From Ruminococcaceae bacterium OttesenSCG-928-O06 (GTDB lineage Bacteria; Bacillota; Clostridia; Oscillospirales; Ruminococcaceae), in NCBI GenBank assembly GCA_030265505.1, contig JAJDGD010000005.1:1-45236 (forward strand): a DNA stretch of 45,236 nt. Reading direction: 5' to 3'. A program made the position numbers and the translations under genes. Below are positions 1-8,298 of the stretch, in pieces (the first letter of the stretch is position 1; each line of letters opens with the position of its first letter). The notes under the pieces are model-generated. The model did no database searches and was not told where the DNA came from. It was given only the letters and a program-made list of their open reading frames with translations.

Positions 1-77
1 GACGGCTTCGTACCATCAGTATAGCATGGCTTTTGGCCGCTGTATAGGAAAAACCGGTGTAAAAACTGTGGGAAAAT

Positions 78-86
78 TGCTATAAT
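78..86 (+). promoter_or_regulatory. extended -10 promoter upstream of dinB
   Basis: TGCTATAAT is a perfect extended -10 element (TGnTATAAT), about 40 bases before the dinB start. No good -35 is seen, as expected for an extended -10 promoter. No LexA-type palindrome was recognised nearby. Confidence 0.6.
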
Positions 87-126
87 ACTATTAACAAGCA
101 ACTTCCCCACAAAAAGGCAGGTGCCT

Positions 127-1368
127 ATGCGCGACAGGGTGATTTTCCACTGTGACTGCAACAGCTTCTACGCCTCGGTAGAATTGCTGCGGCACCCCCA
201 GCTGCGCGACGTACCGGTGGCGGTTTCCGGCAGTGTGGACGACAGGCACGGCATTATTCTGGCAAAAAACGAGGCCGCCAAGCGCTACAAGGTGCAAACG
301 GCGGAAACCGTGTGGCAAGCACGGAAAAAATACCCAAACCTGGTGCTGCTGCCGCCCCACCGGGCCGAATAGCGCAAATATTCCAAAATTATCAACGATA
401 TTTATGGCAACTACACCGATTTGGTGGAGCCCTTCGGCATAGACGAGAGCTGGCTGGACATGACCGGCAGCTGGCAGCTGTTTGGCGAAAGCCCCGGTGC
501 TGTGGCAAACCGCCTGCGCGAAGAGGTGAAGCGCACCACGCAGCTCACCATCTCGGTGGGCGTCAGCTTCAATAAGGTGTTTGCAAAGCTGGGGTCAGAT
601 TATAAAAAACCTGACGCAACAACAGAAATTACCAAAGAGAACTACCAAGACGTCCTGTGGCCGCTGCCGGTGGGGGCCATGCTGTTTGTGGGGGAAAAGG
701 CCGCCCAAACCCTGGGCGATTTGGGCGTGAAAACCATAGGCGAGCTTGCCGCGGCAGACGAAAGCCTGCTGGTGCAGGTGCTGGGCAAGCAGGGCCGCCT
801 GCTGCACAAATATGCCAACGGCCAGGACGAAGACCCCGTGGCCCGCGCCGGGGAGAGCGAGCCCCCCAAAAGCGTGGGGAACGGCCTCACCTTTCGCCGC
901 AATTTGCTGGGCCACCGCGACATACGCGTTGCCGTGGGCGCTTTGGCCGACGAAGTGGCCGCCCGCCTGCGCCAGCAAAAACTGTATGCTACCAGCCTGC
1001 AGGTACTGATAAAAAACCCCGAACTAAAGAGCATTTCCCGGCAAAAGCCCCTGCCCTACGCCACCAATTTGGCGAAGGATTTGACGGCCACCGCCATGGC
1101 GCTGGTGCAGGACAACTGGGATTTGGCCAAGCCCATCCGTATGCTGACGGTGACGGCCCAAAACCTGAGCGACATGCCCTTTGCCGCCCAAACCAGCCTG
1201 TTTGAGGCGCCGGCCGGAATTGACCCGAGACGCGAGAAATTGGAACACAGCATCGATGAAATAAGGCGGCGCTACGGCAAAGAGGCCATTTTAGAGGCCG
1301 GGGTGCTGCACAACGACATTGGCCTTGCCGATGCCGCCCACCCCGAAGCTGAGGACGAAAATGAATGA
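127..1368 (+). pseudogene. dinB: DNA polymerase IV (Y-family), interrupted by an in-frame TAG
   Basis: Y-family translesion polymerase, about 413 codons. The N-terminal part has the catalytic metal-site motif FHCDCNSFYASVE, and the downstream part has the second acidic site (GIDESWLDMT) followed by the helix-hairpin-helix and little-finger regions. Both parts lie in one frame, separated only by TAG at 370-372. Family members have Tyr there (HRAEYRKYSKI), so this is a one-base Tyr-to-stop change with the downstream frame intact. A restart at ATG 421 would lack the first catalytic Asp and should be inactive. The start at ATG 127 follows AGG at 119-121; a GTG at 121 is in frame but poorly spaced. 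Neighbouring genes end in TAG, so general stop-codon reassignment is unlikely. The options are a recent nonsense mutation, readthrough, or a sequence error. Confidence 0.85.
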
Positions 1369-1764
1369 GGAAAACAGCAGCAGATTTGTAAGGCGGCGGC
1401 GCGCGCAGCGGCAGGCGAACATATGTTTGTTGAAAACCCTCTGAATTGGTGGAAAAATTGTTACAAAAACATGTATTACGATGGTGCGTGTAAAAAGATT
1501 CTTTATGAGACATTTATTTGACATTTTTTGCACCTGAAGCCAAGAATAAAAAGAGTTATCAACAATAGTAAGGGCGGAAAAGGCGGAAAGCAACTTTGCG
1601 CCGGGAAGCGACGCGGAAAGAGCAGGTGCGTGTGCTGAAAGGCGGCGCCGGGCCTTTCGCGGGCGCAGCAAAGATTTTTGCTGCACCGTAAGGCGGCCCG
1701 CGCAGTGCCACACCCGTTTTTCCCACGGTAGCGGAAAAAAGCAAAAGCACTACCAATCTAAAAG
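1369..1764. other. intergenic region, no gene seen
   Basis: No supported gene between dinB and the convergent HTH gene. It holds an isolated TTGACA at 1518-1523 with no matching -10, and a hairpin with arms GCAGCAAA (1665-1672) and TTTGCTGC (1677-1684). That hairpin is nested in a larger GC-rich inverted repeat (GCGGGC at 1659-1664, GCCCGC near 1696-1701). Confidence 0.5.
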
Positions 1765-1798
1765 TCCCCGGCGCATCCATTGGATGGCCGGGGATTTT
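1765..1798. terminator. bidirectional terminator-like hairpin
   Basis: Arms TCCCCGGC (1765-1772) and GCCGGGGA (1787-1794), with a second inner pairing CATCCA/TGGATG and TTTT on the plus side. It sits between convergent dinB and the minus-strand HTH gene and could serve both. Confidence 0.7.
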
Positions 1799-1836
1799 AC
1801 ATTTGTATTAGGGCAGAGAGAATGTCCACAGGGAAA

Positions 1837-3072
1837 TCAACCAATCAGCTTGAGACAGCGCAGCAAAAAGGACGTTGTGCCAAACAATGTATAGCGTGCC
1901 ACAAAGAAACGGTCATCAAACTCTACAAAGCATTGGCAGGGCTGGCCGTCGGCGCTTTCCTGGTCGGCTATATCCGCCAGGCGCTCGCTGGTAACCTTGG
2001 CGGAGGACAGGGACTGGTGCAGGTCTACCACCGAGCACATCTGCGGGCCGTGAGAGCAGTCGTGCACCTCGGCGATATAACGCACAACACGCTTGCCTAC
2101 GTCACTTAACTGCGGGTTACCGGGCAGCTTTTCCTCGGGGGGCTCGGGCGCCTCCGGTACGGGTGCGGGCTGGGCCGCCGCCGGGGGCACCGCCTGCGCG
2201 GGAATGGGCACCACATAATAGCCACCGGTGGCGGGCGCGGGGCCTGCGGCGTACCCGGCCGGTGCATAGGCAAAGGCCTGTGCGGGTACCGCACCCTGTG
2301 GCGGCGCATAGGGATAAGGCGCGCCCTGCGCGGCGGCCTGGGGCTGGGGCGCGGGCGCCGGCTGTGCGGCAGGTTGGGCCTGTGCCGGGGCGGTACAAGG
2401 GGTAGCATCTGCGGCGCCCGGCGCGGGCACAAAGGCGGGCTGCTGGGCCAAAGTGGCCGCCGGCTGGGCAATGGGCTGCGCTTCGGCAGGGGCATACATA
2501 TAGGCTTCCACTGTGGGCGCCGGTGTTGCTTGCACCGCCGGGGCAGCAGGGGGCGCCTCCACAGGTGCGGCGAGAGGCTGTGATGCGGCTACAGGCGCAG
2601 GTGCTGGGTTGGTTTCCACCACGGGCTGCGCAGGCGCAGCAGCGTAACCTGGCGGGGGCGCCGCGCTGGGCAGCGGGGCAGGCTGGGTGTACCGGGCGTC
2701 CGGCTCTATGGCAGCGGTGGCATCGGGCGGGGCCGTTTCTGTGGGTTCCGCATAAAAGGAAGCACTTGCTTCCTCAAAGGAGGGTGCCGCCACAGGCGCC
2801 GTCTCTGCATACACCGGGGCTGGGGCTTCCGCCGGTACCGGGGCAACCGGGGCCGCCACCTCTTCCACCGGGCTCTGCACAGGGGCCTGCTCCGCGGGGG
2901 GGTCGGGCTCCGCGCCGGTAAGCAGGCGTTGCACCTCTGCCTCGGGGAAGCGCCACTGGCCGCCAATTTTACGGCCCACCAGCCGCCCGCTTTTCAGGTA
3001 GTTGCGTATGGTGCGCCCCGTCACCGAGGCCAGCTCCGCCACTTCTTCCACTGTGTACAGTTTTTCAATCAT
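1837..3072 (-). CDS. HTH (MerR/excisionase-type) protein with long Pro/Ala-rich linker
   Basis: 411 residues. Residues 1-52 form a MerR/excisionase-like winged HTH (YTVEEVAELASVTGRTIRNY, then a GQWRF wing turn), so DNA binding is likely. Residues about 55-305 are extremely rich in Ala, Pro, Gln and Val and look disordered. The last ~100 residues return to ordinary composition, with several Cys (DCSHGPQMCS, QPCQCF) and an aromatic end, and match no domain I recognise. The plan suggests a tethered DNA-binding head and a C-terminal sensing or partner-binding module. It is a single-gene unit with its own promoter and a terminator-like hairpin after the stop. DNA binding is a family-based inference; the target is unknown. 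Confidence 0.8.
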   Translation of the reverse strand: MIEKLYTVEEVAELASVTGRTIRNYLKSGRLVGRKIGGQWRFPEAEVQRLLTGAEPDPPAEQAPVQSPVEEVAAPVAPVPAEAPAPVYAETAPVAAPSFEEASASFYAEPTETAPPDATAAIEPDARYTQPAPLPSAAPPPGYAAAPAQPVVETNPAPAPVAASQPLAAPVEAPPAAPAVQATPAPTVEAYMYAPAEAQPIAQPAATLAQQPAFVPAPGAADATPCTAPAQAQPAAQPAPAPQPQAAAQGAPYPYAPPQGAVPAQAFAYAPAGYAAGPAPATGGYYVVPIPAQAVPPAAAQPAPVPEAPEPPEEKLPGNPQLSDVGKRVVRYIAEVHDCSHGPQMCSVVDLHQSLSSAKVTSERLADIADQESADGQPCQCFVEFDDRFFVARYTLFGTTSFLLRCLKLIG

Positions 3073-3164
3073 GCTGAAAGTCCCGCCTTCCTATACTGGC
3101 TACAAAAAGAGCGCAAATGCCTGCGCACAAAGGCGAAATGGTACATCATTTCATCCGTGTACCC

Positions 3165-3193
3165 AGTATACCGGCCCAACCGGGGGATTGCAA
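3165..3193 (-). promoter_or_regulatory. sigma-A promoter of the HTH/PA-rich gene
   Basis: On the minus strand TTGCAA (3193-3188), 17-base spacer, TATACT (3170-3165). The leader to the ATG at 3072 is about 85 bases. Confidence 0.7.
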
Positions 3194-3230
3194 GTGAATA
3201 AAGGGCATTTGTATGGCATTTCCTAACATT

Positions 3231-3935
3231 TCATATATTTTTCAGACGCGAGATCTCTTCCCGATCCAGCTGGGCGGGGCACATGCGGGCAATACAGGCT
3301 TTTATGGGGATGCCCTTCGCCGCAAACATCTCCTCGTGCTCGGTGCGGATGTTCCATGCCGGCTCCTCGCGGTGCAAATCCCAGCTTTGCCACACCACCG
3401 CAAAGCCCGTGTAAGCGAAATACCGCAGGCTATCATTAAAAAGCGGTGTATCATCTGTTTTAAACCATATTTCCCCGTCCGGCACCAAAAAATCCCGTGC
3501 TTTTGCCAGCTGGCGCGGGTGGGTAAGCCGGTGTTTGGCGTGGCCGCTTTTGTACCATGGGTTGCAAAAATTGATGTACAACCGCTCCACCCTGTCCTCG
3601 GGGGCCAAAATAGCGTCCACCTGCTCAATCTCCTGGCAGGTGATGCGCAGGTTGTCCAAGGTCTGCTCATTTTCGGCGAATAAACGCTCCATTTTACGCT
3701 TTGCCACCACCAGCATTTCACTCTTTATGTCTATGCCCAGGTGGTTGGCATCCGCGTCGCGCAGGGCCACTGCGGCCAAAAAACCACCCTTGCCGCAGCC
3801 AAACTCTACCCGCAGGGGCAGCGCCGGGTTGGAAAAAGCGGTATTCCAGCGCCCGCGCAAGGCGGCCGGGGCATCGATATGATAGGGCCAGGCGGCCAGC
3901 TCCGGCCGGGCATAGGGTTTAAAACGCATGCGCAT
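3231..3935 (-). CDS. trmB: tRNA (guanine-N7-)-methyltransferase
   Basis: 234 residues, the usual TrmB length. It makes m7G46 in the tRNA variable loop using S-adenosylmethionine. The SAM-binding loop is VEFGCGKGGFL (about residues 42-52), followed by the LGIDIK strand. The diagnostic TrmB motif is present in the form YINFCNPWYKSGHAKHR, with FCNPW where most homologues have FPDPW, a clostridial-type variant. The C-terminal EEMFAAKG region also fits. ATG 3935 is preceded by AGAGG; a second in-frame ATG two codons later is possible. No operon partner: it is separated from the HTH gene by about 160 bases and divergent from the lipoprotein gene. Confidence 0.95.
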   Translation of the reverse strand: MRMRFKPYARPELAAWPYHIDAPAALRGRWNTAFSNPALPLRVEFGCGKGGFLAAVALRDADANHLGIDIKSEMLVVAKRKMERLFAENEQTLDNLRITCQEIEQVDAILAPEDRVERLYINFCNPWYKSGHAKHRLTHPRQLAKARDFLVPDGEIWFKTDDTPLFNDSLRYFAYTGFAVVWQSWDLHREEPAWNIRTEHEEMFAAKGIPIKACIARMCPAQLDREEISRLKNI

Positions 3936-4037
3936 AATATGCGTACCTCTGTAGTATAAAAGATTTATTAAACATTAAAGAAACATTATTTGGCTATTTT
4001 GGGAAAACTTGCGGTGGCGCTGTGGGCCATTTTCTTG

Positions 4038-4043
4038 TATAAT
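4038..4043 (+). promoter_or_regulatory. -10 box of the lipoprotein gene
   Basis: TATAAT, about 33 bases before the ATG. The nearest TTGCGG (4009-4014) is 23 bases away, too far for a normal -35, so only the -10 is supported. Confidence 0.4.
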
Positions 4044-4075
4044 GGGGCAAAGTGCGCACGGGGAAAGGAAAAACC

Positions 4076-5743
4076 ATGAAAGCAAGCAACAAACGCCTGG
4101 CGTGGGCCAGCCTGCTTTTGGCGGCGGGGCTGCTGTGCGGCTGCGCCGGCGGCACGCAGGCGCCCCAAGGGGCCGACACCCCGCCCGTGCGCCAGCAGTT
4201 GGCCGCGCCGCCCACCCAGGCGGTAGAGCTGCGCGTGTTTTTGCCAGCGGGCCAAACGGCCCTGGCCACGGCACTGCAGCGCCTTGCCGCCGCCGACGGC
4301 AACACCCTGAAAGTGCAAACCACCGTAACGGGCAGCCTGTACCCCAGCACACTGGAGGCCGCCCTATTGGGCGATGAAGCGCCGGATTTGTTTTGGCTGG
4401 AAACGGATGAGGAGGCCACGCAACTGCAAACGTATACCGCAAACCTGTTGCAAGAGGGCCAGGGCCCGCTGGTGCAGGCGCTGGCGGCCCTTGTGCCCGG
4501 CGCCGCCCGCCTGGTGCAGGAAGAGGCCGTGTATGGCCTGCCGGTGGGCTGGTTTGCCCAGGGCTACCTTGTTAATATAGAGCTGCTGGCCGCGCTGCTG
4601 GGCACCCAAAACCAGGGCCAGCTATTGCGGGACCTGCAGGCGTGCAGCTATGCAGAGTGGGAACAAATGATGCGCACCATCGAAAATTACTTGGCGCGCC
4701 CCGCGGCCATGCAGGTGCAGCTTGCGGGTGCGGCGTACACCATGCCGGTGGTACGCCCCGCCGCCGCCCAGCCCCTGCGGGGCATTTTTGCCACCCCCAC
4801 CGGCAACGCCACGGCCCTGTGCGGCAATGCGCTGGATGCCCTGTACGCCCTGTGCCTTGCAGAATACCCCGCCCTGGCCCAGGCCGACAGCCAGCAAAAG
4901 GCCGCCTGGTTGCACCCGGCCCTTACCAGCCTGCTGGGCCTGCTGGAGCTGGAGACCACCCACATGACCCAGAAAAACGGCACACTGCGCCGTGGCGAGG
5001 GCTATAGCGAGCAGCCGACGATATCCACCCAGGAGGCAGCTGCGCTTTTTGCCGAAGGTACAGCGCTTTTTTACAGGGCAGACAGCCGGGAAGGCCACAC
5101 GCTGGAGGCAGAGTACCCGGCGCTGGAAGGCCGGCTGGCCCTGGTGCCCATCAAGCTGCCGGCGCCCACCCAGCCGCCCGAGGAAGATGCTCCCCCGTGG
5201 GCCGGGACAGACGACGCGCCCCAAACCGATGACGACAGCGGGGAAAACGACGAAGAGGAGCAGCCCACCGCCCCGGAAGTGGACCCCGATACAGACCCGG
5301 ACACCATTTTGCAGCGCCTGGAAGCAGCCGTGGCCCAAAGCAACCGCCGCCTGTGGTACGCAAGCGACGGCTATTTGTGCCTGAACGCAAACGCGCAGCA
5401 GATGTACGCGGCGCAGTCTTTGCTGTTGCGGCTGTACACCACCCAAGAGGGCCAGGCCGCCCTGGCAGACGAAGTGGCCTTGCAGCCCTTTAGCCAGGCA
5501 TACCCCGCTGCGCTGCTGATGCAGTGTGTGCTGCAACCCGCAACGGCCGGGCAGGCACCGCTGCCCTTTGGCCAGGGGGCAAACACGGCCGCCCAAACCC
5601 AGATAGGCACCCACCTGCAACAGCAGATGATGGACACCTATACCTGGAGCGAAGAGCAGCGCATAGAATTTTTGCACGATGCGCTTTCTGCCATGGGGGC
5701 CAGCCTGGCGCAGGAGGGCCCCCCGGAAGGTGATTTGGACTGA
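4076..5743 (+). CDS. extracellular solute-binding lipoprotein (family 1-like), orphan
   Basis: 555 residues from ATG 4076, which follows GGAAAGGAA. A lipoprotein signal peptide ends in a lipobox (LLLAAGLLCGC), so the protein should be lipid-anchored outside the membrane. The body resembles family 1 solute-binding proteins: a strand-forming start (VELRVFLP), EAPDLFWLETD, VYGLPVGWFAQGYLVN and an ALFAEGTALFYR segment. An unusual acidic, Pro-rich insert of about 50 residues (Asp/Glu/Gln/Thr, roughly residues 365-415) interrupts the C-terminal lobe. No permease or ATPase gene is adjacent, so substrate and transporter partner are unknown. An in-frame upstream GTG at 4052 lacks a ribosome site and would bury the signal peptide start. 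Confidence 0.75.
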   Translation: MKASNKRLAWASLLLAAGLLCGCAGGTQAPQGADTPPVRQQLAAPPTQAVELRVFLPAGQTALATALQRLAAADGNTLKVQTTVTGSLYPSTLEAALLGDEAPDLFWLETDEEATQLQTYTANLLQEGQGPLVQALAALVPGAARLVQEEAVYGLPVGWFAQGYLVNIELLAALLGTQNQGQLLRDLQACSYAEWEQMMRTIENYLARPAAMQVQLAGAAYTMPVVRPAAAQPLRGIFATPTGNATALCGNALDALYALCLAEYPALAQADSQQKAAWLHPALTSLLGLLELETTHMTQKNGTLRRGEGYSEQPTISTQEAAALFAEGTALFYRADSREGHTLEAEYPALEGRLALVPIKLPAPTQPPEEDAPPWAGTDDAPQTDDDSGENDEEEQPTAPEVDPDTDPDTILQRLEAAVAQSNRRLWYASDGYLCLNANAQQMYAAQSLLLRLYTTQEGQAALADEVALQPFSQAYPAALLMQCVLQPATAGQAPLPFGQGANTAAQTQIGTHLQQQMMDTYTWSEEQRIEFLHDALSAMGASLAQEGPPEGDLD

Positions 5744-5943
5744 AATCACCGCCAAGCATGTTGTGCGGGGAGCGGCCGGCACTACAGCGAGCAAAGGTAA
5801 AACACAACAAAAAAACCAACAAATTATCAAAAAGCTTTAATAAAAGAGTAAAAACAGCACAAACCCTCAAAAGGAATGCATTGAAGCAAAACCCCAGTGA
5901 TATCTCGCATAAATCCCGGGAAAATACGGGCCCAAACAGAAAC

Positions 5944-6639
5944 TCACTCCATTCGCGCCAGGGCATCCACGGTGGCCAGCAGAATAGCTGTAGCGGTTTT
6001 CACATACTCGCTCACATCAAACAATTCGGCACCCAGGGTCTCGATGCTCTCCTCGGCGTCGTCGCTCATGGCGCGCAACACCACAAAGGGCACGCCGTTG
6101 CGCATGGCCACCTGGCCCACGGCGGCGCCCTCCATCTCTACACAGGCGGGGTGGCACTTTTGCTGTATGGCCCGCTTTGTGGCGGCATCGCCCACAAATT
6201 GGTCCCCCGTGGCAATGCGCCCCACCAAATGCCGCACGCCCGTAAGGCGGCAGGCCTGTTGGGCGGCATCCACCAGCAGGGGGTGGGCCGTGTACACCGC
6301 GGTGAACGGGGCGGACTGCGCAAACATCCTGTCCTCGCCGTCGTGGTGCACAAGCTCTTTGCCTATCACCACGTCCCCAATGCCAATCTCCTTGCTCATA
6401 TTTCCTGCAACACCGCTAAAAATAATCGCATCCACGCCAAAATGGCTGATGAGCACCTGGGCGGTAGAGGCGGCGTTCACCTTGCCCATGCCGCCACAGC
6501 AAACCACCAGGTCCTTGCCGGCACGGCGGCCGTGATGGTACAGCACCCCGGCGTACTCCTCCTCGCGGTCTCCCTTCACGGCGCCCACAATCAGCTCCAC
6601 TTCCTCGTTGAACGCGCCCATTACACCGATTTTTTTCAT
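5944..6639 (-). CDS. mtnN: 5'-methylthioadenosine/S-adenosylhomocysteine nucleosidase
   Basis: 231 residues from ATG 6639, preceded by AAAGGGG; an upstream in-frame start at 6681 has no such site. The enzyme splits adenine from methylthioadenosine and S-adenosylhomocysteine, recycling the products of SAM-using enzymes. The N-terminus IGVMGAFNEEVEL carries the conserved catalytic Glu, VEMEGAA is the substrate-binding segment, and RAMSDDAEE carries the catalytic Asp. IIFSGVAGN is the phosphorylase-fold glycine loop. It follows ychF on the same strand by 46 bases and probably shares its transcript. Confidence 0.95.
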   Translation of the reverse strand: MKKIGVMGAFNEEVELIVGAVKGDREEEYAGVLYHHGRRAGKDLVVCCGGMGKVNAASTAQVLISHFGVDAIIFSGVAGNMSKEIGIGDVVIGKELVHHDGEDRMFAQSAPFTAVYTAHPLLVDAAQQACRLTGVRHLVGRIATGDQFVGDAATKRAIQQKCHPACVEMEGAAVGQVAMRNGVPFVVLRAMSDDAEESIETLGAELFDVSEYVKTATAILLATVDALARME

Positions 6640-6685
6640 AGCGAACCCCTTTCGCGGGCAGGCGCCCGCATTCAAAAGCAAGCGG

Positions 6686-7786
6686 TTATACGTTAAAACG
6701 GAACAAAGTCACATCGCCGTCGCGCATCACATATTCCTTGCCCTCGCTGCGCACAAGGCCCTTTTCCCTGGCGGCGGCCATGCTGCCGCAGCTTACCAAA
6801 TCGTCAAAGGCCACCACTTCGGCCCGGATGAACCCACGCTCGAAATCGCTGTGGATCTTCCCGGCGGCGCCGGGGGCGCGGGTCCCCTTGGTGATGGTCC
6901 AGGCGCGCACCTCCGGCTCGCCCGCGGTTAAAAAGCTGATAAGCCCCAACAGGGCATAGCCTTCGCGTATCAGGTTCTCCAGCCCGCTGGAGGAAAGGCC
7001 CAGCTCCTCCAAAAACTGCTTGCGTTCGGCGGGGGGCAGGGCCGCAATGTCCTCCTCTATCTTGGCACACACGGGCAGGCAGCCGGCGCCCTCGGCGTTG
7101 GCAATTTCCAGCACCACCGGGTAGTAGGGGTTTTGGTCTATGCCGGCCAACAGGTCGTCCTCGCTCAAATTGGCCGCATAGATGACGGGCTTGCCGCTAA
7201 GCAGGGGCATCTCGGCCAGCACGGCGGCCTCGTCGTCGGTTTGGGTGGCAAAGGTGCGGGCGCTTTTCCCTTCGTCCAAATGGGCGCGCAGGCGCTGCAG
7301 CATCTCGCTTTGGGCGGCCAGGGCCTTGTCCCCGGTTTTCACCAGTTTGGCGGTTTTCTCGGCCCGCCGCTCCACAATCTCCAAATCGCCCAGCACCAGC
7401 TCCAAATCAATGGTGGCGATGTCCTCGGCGGGGTCTACCCGGCCATCCACATGTACAATGTCGTCCGAATCAAAACAGCGAACCACATGCACAATGGCGT
7501 CTACCTCGCGTATGTGGGACAAAAAGCGGTTGCCCAGCCCCTCGCCACGGCTTGCGCCCTTCACAAGGCCCGCGATGTCCACAAACTCTATGGTGGCCGG
7601 GGTTACTTTTTTGGGGTGGAACATATCAGCCAACACGTCCAGGCGGCCGTCTGGCACGGGCACCACGCCGATGTTGGGGTCTATGGTGCAAAAGGGGTAG
7701 TTGGCGCTGGCGGCGCCGGCCCCGGTAAGGGCGTTGAACAGGGTGCTTTTGCCCACATTGGGCAGGCCTACAATTCCAAGTTTCAT
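6686..7786 (-). CDS. ychF: redox-regulated ATPase/GTPase YchF (Obg family)
   Basis: 366 residues, full length for YchF/OLA1. The P-loop GLPNVGKST is at residues 7-15, the switch region contains the DIAGLVKGAS motif, and the base-recognition segment YAANLSEDD replaces the usual NKxD, typical of this ATP-preferring branch. The C-terminal TGS-like domain is present (LISFLTAGEPEVRAWTI, GDVTLFRFNV end). The protein binds ribosomes and is linked to stress control of translation. ATG 7786 follows AAAGGAGA. It is first in a two-gene unit with mtnN. Confidence 0.97.
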   Translation of the reverse strand: MKLGIVGLPNVGKSTLFNALTGAGAASANYPFCTIDPNIGVVPVPDGRLDVLADMFHPKKVTPATIEFVDIAGLVKGASRGEGLGNRFLSHIREVDAIVHVVRCFDSDDIVHVDGRVDPAEDIATIDLELVLGDLEIVERRAEKTAKLVKTGDKALAAQSEMLQRLRAHLDEGKSARTFATQTDDEAAVLAEMPLLSGKPVIYAANLSEDDLLAGIDQNPYYPVVLEIANAEGAGCLPVCAKIEEDIAALPPAERKQFLEELGLSSSGLENLIREGYALLGLISFLTAGEPEVRAWTITKGTRAPGAAGKIHSDFERGFIRAEVVAFDDLVSCGSMAAAREKGLVRSEGKEYVMRDGDVTLFRFNV

Positions 7787-7857
7787 GCGTTCTCCTTTAT
7801 AGAAGCGCCCACACCGGGGCGTTTTACAGCAACAAAAAGCAAAACCGCCGCCTAACC

Positions 7858-7886
7858 AGTATACCCCATTGGGGCGGGGCTTTCAA
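7858..7886 (-). promoter_or_regulatory. sigma-A promoter of ychF-mtnN
   Basis: Minus strand TTGAAA (7886-7881), 17-base spacer, TATACT (7863-7858), about 72 bases before the ychF ATG. It is back to back with the regulator promoter at 7898-7925. Confidence 0.75.
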
Positions 7887-7897
7887 CGGGAAAGGCT

Positions 7898-7925
7898 TTG
7901 CAAGGCGGCGCTTTCGGGGTATAAT
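7898..7925 (+). promoter_or_regulatory. sigma-A promoter of the response regulator operon
   Basis: TTGCAA (7898-7903), 16-base spacer, TATAAT (7920-7925). It points to the regulator gene but lies about 370 bases before its ATG, giving a long untranslated leader. Confidence 0.65.
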
Positions 7926-8298
7926 GTCCTCAGGCTGGCCGCCTGCGCCGTGCCGCCGCGCCCACAGCGCGGCAAGTGCTACGCACCAAAGGCTGCCACA
8001 TTGCCCGCGGCGCGTATGGCCGCATACGCGGCCGCCCTGCTACGCCGTGCTGTCCGCCTTCGGCGTACCGTGCCGCGGGAATGCCTGCGTCCGGCACGGA
8101 AGGTACTACGCGCACCAGGCCTGGGACAAGGCTACGGCGCAAGGCGCCGCAGGAATGCTATACACCAGCGCGTACATACAAAAGCACAGGCGCAGCCCTT
8201 ATCCACCTTCGCAATAAGGAAAAGAACTGCGCATTGCGGCACTGCCGCCAGAACATACAGGCGGCCCAAACCGGCCCGGCCAGAAAGGGGAACGTCGG
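7926..8298 (+). other. long GC-rich leader of the response regulator operon, no gene seen
   Basis: No ORF with a ribosome site or recognisable product. It is GC-rich with repeated CTACG-containing words and several short inverted repeats, including CCTTAT/ATAAGG around 8198-8218. It may be a structured leader; no known riboswitch class was recognised. Confidence 0.4.

Noticed and set aside
370-372. TAG as pyrrolysine or a general reassigned codon
   Set aside because: Other genes in the window end in TAG, and no pylT or pylS is seen. A mutation or sequence error is simpler.
1556-1564. DnaA-box-like TTATCAACA
   Set aside because: A single copy with one mismatch. Other TTATCCAC words (about 8200, 14697) are isolated and not near dnaA or dnaN.
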